This document shows positions 42,202 through 49,885 of a stretch of 64,000 nucleotides of DNA, in pieces (position 1 is the first letter of the stretch; every line of letters starts with the position of its first letter). The notes below the pieces were generated by a model. It saw only the letters and a program-made list of their open reading frames with translations, searched no databases and had not been told where the DNA came from. The position numbers and the translations under genes are program-made. Source of the stretch: Pseudomonas orientalis (lineage in GTDB: Bacteria > Pseudomonadota > Gammaproteobacteria > Pseudomonadales > Pseudomonadaceae). The stretch spans positions 62,001-126,000 of the forward strand of contig NZ_JYLM01000002.1 of NCBI RefSeq assembly GCF_001439815.1, read 5' to 3'.

Positions 42202-42774
42202 TCACGCCACCATAATAATCTTCGACACCAACTCCACCACCGTCTTGGCCTGCAACTTCCTCATCAATCGCGCCCGGTGCACTTCCACCGTGCGGTGGGA
42301 AATCCCCAGGCGCAGGGCGATTTCCTTGGATTTGAGCCCGTTCACAATGTGCATGGCAATCTCCCGCTCCCGCGGCGTGAGGTCCCCCGTACCCTGGTGG
42401 CTGCGGTCCAGGCGCTCGAAGTGCCAGATCATCAGCTTGAACGGGTCCCTGGGGGTGAGGGTGTAGCCATGGGATTTGGCCCAGAACACCTCGCCGTTGC
42501 GATGCTGCATGAAGCGCTCGTCGGAATAAAAACCGTTGTCGCTGTCAAGCAGCCAATCATGGCTGCGCTTGCCAATGGCCTGGTAGTCGGCCTGGGAGGG
42601 GTAGATCAGCAAGGTCAATTGATTGACCAGCGCCTCGCGGGTATAGCCGAACAGTTTCAGGAACGCGTCGTTGCAGTCGAGGATCACGCGGTTGCTGGTG
42701 ACCAGTTGCGGAGCAGGGGACAGTTTGAACGCCAGGCGTTCGAGGTCTTTCAATGGCTGGGTAAACACGGTCAT
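42202..42774 (-). CDS. PAS-LuxR transcriptional regulator
   Basis: 190 residues: a PAS domain (about 15-115: LVTSNRVILDCNDAFLKLFGYTREALV, FMQHRNGEVFWAKSHGYTL) and a LuxR-type helix-turn-helix (LTPREREIAMHIVNGLKSKEIALRLGISHRTVEVHRARLMRKL). There is no receiver domain, so it senses a ligand or redox state directly. It is divergent from the thiolase/acyl-CoA ligase/transporter operon, with a perfect inverted repeat in between. Likely activator of that operon; ligand unknown. Confidence 0.9.
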   Translation of the reverse strand: MTVFTQPLKDLERLAFKLSPAPQLVTSNRVILDCNDAFLKLFGYTREALVNQLTLLIYPSQADYQAIGKRSHDWLLDSDNGFYSDERFMQHRNGEVFWAKSHGYTLTPRDPFKLMIWHFERLDRSHQGTGDLTPREREIAMHIVNGLKSKEIALRLGISHRTVEVHRARLMRKLQAKTVVELVSKIIMVA

Positions 42775-42807
42775 GGCATCCTGCCTCGTTGTTCAACTCA
42801 CTGGCGG

Positions 42808-42829
42808 ACTACTTATCCATGTAAGTAGT
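42808..42829. promoter_or_regulatory. Inverted repeat ACTACTTA-N6-TAAGTAGT
   Basis: Perfect 8-6-8 palindrome in the 128-base divergent gap between the PAS-LuxR regulator and the thiolase gene, about 75 bases from the thiolase start. Best candidate for the regulator's binding site. Confidence 0.65.
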
Positions 42830-42902
42830 TACACGAATTGGCCCGCGCCTTGAGGTGGGTCATTGTAGGGAAAGTCCGGTTCAAGAACAGAAGAAATTGA
42901 TT

Positions 42903-44081
42903 ATGCCTGTTGATTGCGTGTCTATCGTTGCCGCTGGTCATTCGCGTTTTGGTCGCTTGGAAGGCACTACGCTGGAGGATCTGATTGTTCAGGTCACGCG
43001 TGAGGCCCTCAGCGATGCCGACCTCGAGGCGTCGCAGATCGACGCGCTGTTCCTGGGTCACTTCAATGCCGGGCTGGTGCCGGATGGGTTTGCCGCTTCG
43101 TTGCTGCTGCAGGCCGACCCCGGGCTGCGCTTCAAGCCGGCCACGCGCTGTGAGAACGCCTGTGCATCCGGTTCGGCGGCGATCCAGGCCGGGGTCAACG
43201 CGATCCTGTCCGGCAGCGCCGAGTTGGTGCTGGTGGTGGGCGCCGAAAAAATGACCCACACCTCCACGGTCGCCGTCACCCAGGCGCTGGCCGGCGCCGG
43301 TTACCAGAACGATGCCGCCGAGGCCGGCCTGAGCTTCCCGCAACTGTTCGGCCGCGCCGCGCGTCAATACGCCGAGCGCTACCACAGCCCGCTGGGCTCG
43401 ATGGCGGCGATCGCTACCAAGAACCACTCCAATGCCATGGCCAACCCGTTGGCGCAGATGCACCGGGAGATGAATTTCGAGCACTGCAACAACGTGTCCC
43501 AGAGCAACCCGTTCGTGGCCGAGTCGCTGCGCCTCACCGATTGCTCGCTGATCAGCGACGGTGCTGCGGCGATCATCCTGGCTTCACCCAAGCGGGCGCG
43601 GGCGTTTCGCCGCGATGTACAGATCCGTGCGATGACCCAGGTCAACGACACCTTGCCCATCGCCCAGCGTGACATCCTCGCGTTTGAAGGCCCGCAGCGA
43701 GCGATTCATGGGGCGCTGCGCGGGGCGAATGTGACCCTGGCCGACCTGAGTTTCGCCGAGGTGCATGACTGCTTCACCATCGCCGAGCTGCTGATCTACG
43801 AAGCCATGGGCCTGGCGCCCAAGGGCGAGGGGCACCGTGTGCTCGACAGCGGCGTGGTGCGCGCCGGTGGGCGCTTGCCGGTGAACCTTTCCGGTGGGCT
43901 CAAGGCCAAGGGCCATCCCGTCGGCGCGACCGGCGTTTCGATGCATGCCCTGGCGTTCCGGCAATTGACCGGCGAACCGATCGGCCTGGCGGTGCCCAAT
44001 GCCGAATTCGGGCTGGTGTTCAACATGGGTGGCCTGGCGGTGGCCAACTACGCCTCGGTCCTGCATGCGCGCCGGTACTGA
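42903..44081 (+). CDS. Thiolase-family acyltransferase
   Basis: 392 residues. Acyl-binding Cys87 in ENACASGSAAI, the His region in AEVHDCFTIAELL and the second-cysteine loop GGLKAKGHPVGATG, in which the usual cysteine position differs from the degradative FadA type, as in SCP2-like thiolases. ATG at 42903. It precedes an acyl-CoA ligase by three bases and an MHS transporter, so it likely cleaves or condenses the CoA thioester of an imported carboxylic acid. Substrate not identifiable. Confidence 0.85.
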   Translation: MPVDCVSIVAAGHSRFGRLEGTTLEDLIVQVTREALSDADLEASQIDALFLGHFNAGLVPDGFAASLLLQADPGLRFKPATRCENACASGSAAIQAGVNAILSGSAELVLVVGAEKMTHTSTVAVTQALAGAGYQNDAAEAGLSFPQLFGRAARQYAERYHSPLGSMAAIATKNHSNAMANPLAQMHREMNFEHCNNVSQSNPFVAESLRLTDCSLISDGAAAIILASPKRARAFRRDVQIRAMTQVNDTLPIAQRDILAFEGPQRAIHGALRGANVTLADLSFAEVHDCFTIAELLIYEAMGLAPKGEGHRVLDSGVVRAGGRLPVNLSGGLKAKGHPVGATGVSMHALAFRQLTGEPIGLAVPNAEFGLVFNMGGLAVANYASVLHARRY

Positions 44082-44084
44082 CCC

Positions 44085-45614
44085 ATGAACATTGCCAACT
44101 GGTTGCACGACACCCAGCGTCGCGACCCGCAACGCCCGGCGCTGTTCGACGGCTCCCGGCAAGTGGCCGATTACGCCACCTTCACCGCCCATGTGCGCCA
44201 GCGCGCCGCGCAGTTGGTGGAGCAGCACGGCCTGCAGCCGGGGGATGCGGTGGCGGTGCTGATGAAAAACAGCTGCGACTACCTGGAGTTGCTCTACGCC
44301 ATCTGGTGGATGGGGGCGGTGGCGGTGCCGATCAACGCCAAGCTGCACCCGACCGAGGCGGCGTGGATCGCCGATAACGCCCAGGCCCGGCTGATCTTTA
44401 CCGATGGCGGCCGGGTGTTTTCGTCGCGCGATCTGCCCCAGCGCTGCACGGAGGTCGATGGCCACGCGCTGCCGCCTGACCTTGGCAGGCCGACGCTTGC
44501 GCAACCGGTGCCGCGCCAGGATCACGACCTTGCCTGGCTGTTCTACACCTCCGGCACCACCGGGCGGTCCAAGGGCGTGATGCTGTCCCATGGCAATCTG
44601 GTCGCCATGTCGCTGTGCTACGCCACCGATGTCGACCCGGTAAGCGCCGACGATGCGGCGCTGTATGCCGCGCCGATGTCCCATGGCGCCGGGCTCTATA
44701 ACTTCATTCATGTACGCTGCGGCGCGCGGCATGTGGTACCGGCGTCCAACGGTTTTGACGCCGCCGAGCTGTTTGGCCTGGCGGCCGAGCTGGGCCGTGT
44801 TTCGCTGTTTGCCGCGCCAACCATGGTCAAGCGCATGGTCGAGCAGGCGCGGCGCCAGGGCTACGGCGGCGAAGGTATCAAGACCATTGTCTACGGCGGT
44901 GGCCCGATGTACCTGGCCGACTTGCGCGACGCCGTCGACACCTTCGGCGCCCGCCTGGTGCAGATCTACGGCCAGGGCGAGAGCCCGATGACCATCAGTG
45001 TGCTGCCCCGTGGGCTGATTGCCGACCGCCAACGCCCCGACTGGGCGACTCTGGCCGCCTCCGTTGGTTATGCGCAAGCCTGCGTGGAAATCCGCATTCT
45101 CGATACCAAGCACCAACCGCTGCCCACAGGGGCGCGCGGCGAAATTGCCGTACGTGGCGCCACGGTCATGCAGGGTTATTGGCGTAACCCCGAGGCCACG
45201 CGCCAGGCCTTGGTCGACGGCTGGTTGCTGACCGGTGATATTGGCTTTCTCGACCCCGCCGGTTACCTGACCCTGACGGATCGCTCCAAGGACGTGATTA
45301 TCAGCGGCGGCAGTAACGTGTACCCGCGTGAAGTCGAGGAAGTGCTGGCCCAGCATCCCGAGGTGTTTGAAGTCTGCGTGGTGGGCGAGCCGGACCCGCA
45401 ATGGGGCGAGTCGGTGGTGGCGTTCGTGGTGACGCGCAGCGGCCGGCCCCTCGACGAAGGCGAACTCGGCGCATGGTTCACGGCGCGCATGGCGTCATTC
45501 AAAAAACCGAAGAAGTACGTGTGGCGCAACGAGTTGCCCAAGAACAGCTACGGCAAAATCCTCAAGACCGACTTGCGGCAATGGCTCAAAGCAGCGAGTA
45601 TCGCCGCGCTTTAG
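44085..45614 (+). CDS. AMP-forming acyl-CoA synthetase
   Basis: 509 residues of the ANL superfamily. AMP-binding P-loop LFYTSGTTGRSKGVMLSHGN (about 152-171), the motif IYGQGESPM, hinge region GWLLTGDIGFLDPAGYLTLTDRSKD, and catalytic Lys in PKNSYGKILKTDLR. It activates a carboxylic acid to its CoA ester; size and sequence suit medium-chain or aromatic acids. It lies between thiolase and transporter genes in one operon. Confidence 0.92.
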   Translation: MNIANWLHDTQRRDPQRPALFDGSRQVADYATFTAHVRQRAAQLVEQHGLQPGDAVAVLMKNSCDYLELLYAIWWMGAVAVPINAKLHPTEAAWIADNAQARLIFTDGGRVFSSRDLPQRCTEVDGHALPPDLGRPTLAQPVPRQDHDLAWLFYTSGTTGRSKGVMLSHGNLVAMSLCYATDVDPVSADDAALYAAPMSHGAGLYNFIHVRCGARHVVPASNGFDAAELFGLAAELGRVSLFAAPTMVKRMVEQARRQGYGGEGIKTIVYGGGPMYLADLRDAVDTFGARLVQIYGQGESPMTISVLPRGLIADRQRPDWATLAASVGYAQACVEIRILDTKHQPLPTGARGEIAVRGATVMQGYWRNPEATRQALVDGWLLTGDIGFLDPAGYLTLTDRSKDVIISGGSNVYPREVEEVLAQHPEVFEVCVVGEPDPQWGESVVAFVVTRSGRPLDEGELGAWFTARMASFKKPKKYVWRNELPKNSYGKILKTDLRQWLKAASIAAL

Positions 45615-45647
45615 CATGGATCGACAAACAGACAAGGAGTCCCCTCG

Positions 45648-46967
45648 ATGGGCAATCACGCGCAAGACACTGTCCGCAAACGCCGCCGTGCGTTTCTCGG
45701 TGCCACCTCCGGCCACTTGATCGAGTGGTACGACTATGGCGTCTACGGCTTTCTTGCCGTCTATATCGGCCAGGCATTCTTCGTCTCCGATGACCCCACC
45801 ACCAGCCTGCTGGCCAGTTTTGCCGCGTTCGCCCTGAGCTTCTTCATCCGGCCCCTGGGCGGGCTGTTCTTCGGCCCGCTGGCGGACAAGATCGGCCGGC
45901 GTAAAACCCTGATCATGGCGCTGGTGATGATGACCGGCTCCACGGTGATGCTCGGGTTGTTGCCGACGTACGCGACCCTGGGCATCGCCGCGCCGATCCT
46001 GTTGATCCTGGTGCGCTGCGTACAAGGCTTCTCGGCGGGCGGTGAAATCGGCACGGTCACCAGCTTCATTTCCGAATACGCCGGTCCCGGCCGACGCGGC
46101 TTTGCCACCTGCTGGTTGATGGTCACCGCCGTGCTTGGCCTGCTGCTGGGCGGCGCCGTGGCCAATGGCATGACCTGGGTGCTGGGCGCCGACATGATGC
46201 AGGCGTGGGCCTGGCGCGTGCCGTTCCTGATCGCCGCGCCCCTGGGCTTCATTTCCATGTACATCCGCCTCAAGCTCGAAGACAGCCCCGAGTTCCTGGC
46301 CCTGCAACGCGCCGGGCAAACCTCGCGCGCGCCTCTGCGTGAAGTCTGGCAGTGGAAGCGTGCGATTGCCCTGGTGTTCTTCATCATCACCTTGCACAGC
46401 TCGATCTTTTATCTGGTGCTGACTTTTGCCTCGACCTACATGGCCAAAATTCTCAAGTTCGACAGCGGCACCACCTTGCTCTACGTGTTCGTCGCCAGCT
46501 TCTCGGCCGCCTTCGTCATGCCGTTCGGCGGCGCCTTTACCGATAGGTACGGGCGCAAGCCGTTCCTGATGGTGATCGGCACGCTGGCGACCCTGGCGAT
46601 GTTCTGGCTGTTCAAGATGGCCCCCACCGCCACCCCCGCAAGCTTCTTCGCGCCGTTGATGGCGGTGGCGATTCTGTTCGGCCTCTATGCTTCGTCCACC
46701 TATGCGCTGATGAGCGAACTGCTGCCCACACGCATCCGCTCCACCGGGATTGCCGTGGCGTACAACGTGCCGGTTGCGGTGTTCGGCGGCAGCGCGCCGC
46801 TGATCTCCACCTGGCTGATCAAGGTGACCGGTGACATCACCTCGCCCTGGTACTTCTATGTGGCGACCGGGTTGGTGTCCTTGATCGCCTTGGTGCTGCT
46901 GCGCAAGGAGGACTTCGTGGCCGGCACCAGCCCTGCGGCAGCGCCTGCAGGGGCGGCATTGGCTTGA
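45648..46967 (+). CDS. MFS transporter, metabolite:H+ symporter (MHS) family
   Basis: 439 residues, 12 predicted membrane segments. ATSGHLIEWYDYGVYGFLAVYIG and RPLGGLFFGPLADKIGRRKTL are MHS signatures (KgtP, ShiA, ProP group), and RCVQGFSAGGEIGTVTSFISEYA is the family loop. It should import the organic acid handled by the ligase and thiolase upstream. AAGGAGT ribosome site before the ATG. Confidence 0.9.
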   Translation: MGNHAQDTVRKRRRAFLGATSGHLIEWYDYGVYGFLAVYIGQAFFVSDDPTTSLLASFAAFALSFFIRPLGGLFFGPLADKIGRRKTLIMALVMMTGSTVMLGLLPTYATLGIAAPILLILVRCVQGFSAGGEIGTVTSFISEYAGPGRRGFATCWLMVTAVLGLLLGGAVANGMTWVLGADMMQAWAWRVPFLIAAPLGFISMYIRLKLEDSPEFLALQRAGQTSRAPLREVWQWKRAIALVFFIITLHSSIFYLVLTFASTYMAKILKFDSGTTLLYVFVASFSAAFVMPFGGAFTDRYGRKPFLMVIGTLATLAMFWLFKMAPTATPASFFAPLMAVAILFGLYASSTYALMSELLPTRIRSTGIAVAYNVPVAVFGGSAPLISTWLIKVTGDITSPWYFYVATGLVSLIALVLLRKEDFVAGTSPAAAPAGAALA

Positions 46968-47044
46968 AGGCGTGGTAGTCGGGCGTTGCATCGACGCGTT
47001 AACTGCGCCAGGCTTGGCAGCCTGATCCCAGCGGAGTGAATGGC

Positions 47045-47599
47045 GTGCAGGCTACCCGTTTGACCCTGATCTGCCATGCGGCCACGGCGGCGCAGAAACA
47101 GGCACGCTTTGCCGATGACGAGTCGCTGCTGATGGACTGGCAAGGCGCCCAGTCATCCTTGGCCGGTCGTTATCCCAAGGCTGTGCGCCTGGTGTGCGGG
47201 CCGGAGGTGCGAGCTCGGCAGACGGCGGCGTTGTTCGGCGCGCAGCCGCGCATCGAACCGGCCCTGTGCGACCTGAACCTGGGGCACTGGAAAGGCCAGG
47301 CGATCGGCGATCTCGACAGCAGTGAGATGAACGCCTGGCTCACCGACAGTGCCGCCGCACCCCATGGCGGCGAGACGGTGGGGCAGTTGTGCACGCGGGT
47401 CGGGGACTGGATCAAGGCCCAGGAAAGTCAGCCCGGCCACGTGCTGGCGGTGACTCATCCTTTCGTCATCCGCGCCGCGCTGCTGTACGTCATGCAGTGC
47501 CCGGCCTCGATGTTCTACCGGATCGACGTTGAACCGCTGTCCCACACCGAGCTGCGCTTCAACGCGGTCTGGCGCCTGCGTCTGGAAACTCACGCCTGA
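47045..47599 (+). CDS. Histidine phosphatase family protein (CobC-like position)
   Basis: 184 residues. Phosphoglycerate-mutase fold: first catalytic His in LTLICHAATAAQ, RARQTAALFG, LGHWKGQAIGDLD, and the second His in LAVTHPFVIRA. The usual RHG of the active site reads CHA, so the arginine that contacts phosphate is replaced. The GTG at 47045 has GGAG eight bases upstream and is preferred over the GTG at 47036. Next to cobF, so a role as alpha-ribazole phosphatase in cobalamin synthesis is possible but unproven. Confidence 0.75.
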   Translation: MQATRLTLICHAATAAQKQARFADDESLLMDWQGAQSSLAGRYPKAVRLVCGPEVRARQTAALFGAQPRIEPALCDLNLGHWKGQAIGDLDSSEMNAWLTDSAAAPHGGETVGQLCTRVGDWIKAQESQPGHVLAVTHPFVIRAALLYVMQCPASMFYRIDVEPLSHTELRFNAVWRLRLETHA

Positions 47600-47644
47600 T
47601 GCCCCGATCATGGCAAAATCCACGCCCCGCAATGAGAGCAACCC

Positions 47645-48400
47645 ATGAAACGCATCCTGATCATCGGCATCGGCGCCGGCAACCCTGACTACATCACGAT
47701 GCAGGCCGTGAAGGCGCTGAACCGCACCGACGTGTTCTTCCTGATGGACAAGGGGCAGAGCAAGGACAAGCTGATCGACCTGCGGCGTGAAATCTGCGAG
47801 ACCTACATCACCGAGCCCGGCTATCGCTTCGTCGAGGCCGATTGCCCCGAGCGCGCACGCGGTGATATTGACTACACCACCGCCGTGCGCGACCTCAACC
47901 GCGACAAGCAGCAGACCTTCGAACGCATGATCAACGAGGAAATGGCCGACGGAGAAGTGGGCGCTTTTCTGGCCTGGGGTGACCCGGCGTTGTACGACAG
48001 CACCATTCGCATTCTGCAGGCGATCCTGGCTGACGGTCGCTGTGAGTTCGAGTTCGAGGTGATCCCCGGCATTACCAGCGTGCAGGCCCTGGCGGCCCGG
48101 CATAAAGTGCCGTTGAACCGGATCGGCAAGTCCATTGAAATTACCACCGGGCGGCGCCTGGCGGCGGGGCAGGCGAGTGATGCCGACACGCTGGTGGTGA
48201 TGCTCGATGCCGAAGATTCCTACCGCAGCGTGGCTGATCAAGACATGGATATCTACTGGGGTGCCTACCTGGGCACGCCGGACGAGATCCTGATCAGCGG
48301 TAAAGTGGCGCAAGTGGCAGAAGAAATCGAACGGGTACGCAAGGCGGCGCGCCTGGAGAACGGCTGGATCATGGACACCTATTTGTTGCGCAAACCCTGA
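47645..48400 (+). CDS. cobF: Precorrin-6A synthase (deacetylating) CobF
   Basis: 251 residues. SAM-dependent methyltransferase of the aerobic cobalamin pathway that methylates C1 of the corrin ring and releases acetate. Family features are GIGAGNPDYITMQAVKALNRTDV, FLAWGDPALYDSTIRIL and FEVIPGITSVQALAARH. No other cob gene is in the window. It follows the histidine phosphatase by 45 bases. Confidence 0.94.
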   Translation: MKRILIIGIGAGNPDYITMQAVKALNRTDVFFLMDKGQSKDKLIDLRREICETYITEPGYRFVEADCPERARGDIDYTTAVRDLNRDKQQTFERMINEEMADGEVGAFLAWGDPALYDSTIRILQAILADGRCEFEFEVIPGITSVQALAARHKVPLNRIGKSIEITTGRRLAAGQASDADTLVVMLDAEDSYRSVADQDMDIYWGAYLGTPDEILISGKVAQVAEEIERVRKAARLENGWIMDTYLLRKP

Positions 48401-48410
48401 GGTAAACCCA

Positions 48411-49127
48411 ATGCTCAAACAGCTTGCCCTCGCGTTGGCCCTGGTGGCCGGAGCCGCTCATGCCGATAACGGCTTGCACACCGACTTGCCGTTGTCCTAC
48501 CTGGAACAGACCCAGGGCGATGCGCGCAACCAGCCGTTGGTGATTTTCCTGCATGGTTTTGGTAGCAACGAGGAAGATTTGTTTGGCATCAAGGACGCCT
48601 TGCCGTCCACCTGGACCTACCTGTCGGTGCGTGCGCCGCTGCCGGTGGAGCCGCGCGGTTATCGTTGGTTTACCAAGACCGATGAGCCTGAGTACAACGG
48701 CCAGACCGATGAACTATCCAGCAGCGCCCGGCTGATCAAGGACTTTGTGGTCAAGGCCACCGCCAAGTACCACACCCAAAGTGATCGGGTGTTCCTGGTG
48801 GGGTTCAGCCAGGGCGCGATCATGTCCTATGAGGTGGGCTTGCGCAGGCCCGAGCTGCTGCGTGGCATAGCGGCTCTGAGCGGCAGTGTGTTGCCGGTGC
48901 TCAAGGCCGAGCTCAAGCCGAATGACGCGTTGGGCAAGCTGGCGATCTTTATCGGCCATGGCACGTTGGACCAGGCGCTGCCCTATGCCTCGGGAACGCG
49001 GGCGAATGAGGTGTTGGAGGGGATTGGGTTGAAGCCGGAATTTCATGGGTATCCGGGGATGAATCATACGATCAGCGAGGCGGAAGTGCAGGACTTGAAA
49101 GCCTGGCTGGAAAAAAGTTTGAAGTGA
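48411..49127 (+). CDS. Exported phospholipase/carboxylesterase-type hydrolase
   Basis: 238 residues with a signal peptide (LALALALVAGAAHA). Alpha/beta hydrolase: oxyanion region VIFLHGFGSNEEDLFG, nucleophile Ser in GFSQGAIMSYEVGL, Asp in GHGTLDQALPYA and His in YPGMNHTISEAE. The family cleaves short-chain esters; export suggests a nutritional role. It starts 10 bases after cobF, probably on the same transcript although unrelated in function. Confidence 0.9.
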   Translation: MLKQLALALALVAGAAHADNGLHTDLPLSYLEQTQGDARNQPLVIFLHGFGSNEEDLFGIKDALPSTWTYLSVRAPLPVEPRGYRWFTKTDEPEYNGQTDELSSSARLIKDFVVKATAKYHTQSDRVFLVGFSQGAIMSYEVGLRRPELLRGIAALSGSVLPVLKAELKPNDALGKLAIFIGHGTLDQALPYASGTRANEVLEGIGLKPEFHGYPGMNHTISEAEVQDLKAWLEKSLK

Positions 49128-49138
49128 AATGCAGTTGA

Positions 49139-49232
49139 AAATGTGGGAGGGGGCTTGCTCCCGATAGCGGTGCTTCAGTCAAAGATATTGCGACTGACAC
49201 ACCGCTATCGGGGGCAAGCCCCCTCCCACATT
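49139..49232. repeat. REPIN between convergent genes
   Basis: An inverted REP pair with mixed arms (TTGCTCCCGAT on the left, TTGCCCCCGAT on the right after complementing), so the stem has a mismatch. Between the esterase stop (49127) and the DcrB-like stop (49259). Confidence 0.88.
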
Positions 49233-49258
49233 GGTTTTGTGTCGCTTGGGAGATTGGC

Positions 49259-49813
49259 TTACTTGCCGCCGGTAATCTGCTTGACCAGCGCAGCATGCCC
49301 CTTCACGTCATCCGCCCGCGATATCGCCTGGATCACCAGCAACTGATTGCCGGACCCGCCGAGAAAGGTGGAGTTCAAGGTCTTGCCGCCGCCCTGGGTC
49401 GCGGTGCTGTCGACCTGGCGCAGACCGAGGCCCTTGTAGGTGAGTTTCTTCTCGTTTTGCTTCTTGAAGTCGGGCAGGGCGGCGCTCTGGTTCTTGACGA
49501 AATCGGCCACGGCGCCGTCGAGGAACTGCGGGTCGTTATCCTGGATGGCTACCCCATCGTTGCGCACGGTTTCGGCGACGATCACCACACTTTTCGTGGT
49601 GGCGTTTGCGTACAGGGTGCCCTGGGTGTCGGCGGTGCCATCTTCGGCTTTGCCGGAGGGCAGGGTGTCGGCGGTGTAGGCCTTGGGCAGGTTGAAGGTG
49701 AACTTGCCGCCCAGGGTGGAGATGGTTTGCGTGGTCGCCTTGGAGGCAGCCCATACGCTGCCGGCGGTAAGCGCGAGGGCCAGCAGCAGTGCAGTCTTGG
49801 TGAACGTGGCCAT
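49259..49813 (-). CDS. DcrB-like exported protein
   Basis: 184 residues with a signal peptide (LLLALALTAGSVWA). FTFNLPKAYTADTLPSG, LYANATTKSVVIVAETV and GGGKTLNSTFLGGSGNQLLVIQ align by eye with E. coli DcrB, an exported protein needed for infection by some phages and for lipoprotein maturation. Unlike DcrB it lacks a lipobox cysteine, so it should be soluble in the periplasm. Single-gene unit. Confidence 0.75.
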   Translation of the reverse strand: MATFTKTALLLALALTAGSVWAASKATTQTISTLGGKFTFNLPKAYTADTLPSGKAEDGTADTQGTLYANATTKSVVIVAETVRNDGVAIQDNDPQFLDGAVADFVKNQSAALPDFKKQNEKKLTYKGLGLRQVDSTATQGGGKTLNSTFLGGSGNQLLVIQAISRADDVKGHAALVKQITGGK

Positions 49814-49885
49814 GAAGCGCTCCAGAGATGAACGAAATTGCGGCGTATTCTGTCAGAAAATTCGCAAGATCGTTCACCTGCAGCC

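Noticed and set aside
46968..47044. Possible cobalamin riboswitch before the histidine phosphatase and cobF
   Set aside because: The gap is only 77 bases, too short for the fold, and no B12-box was found.
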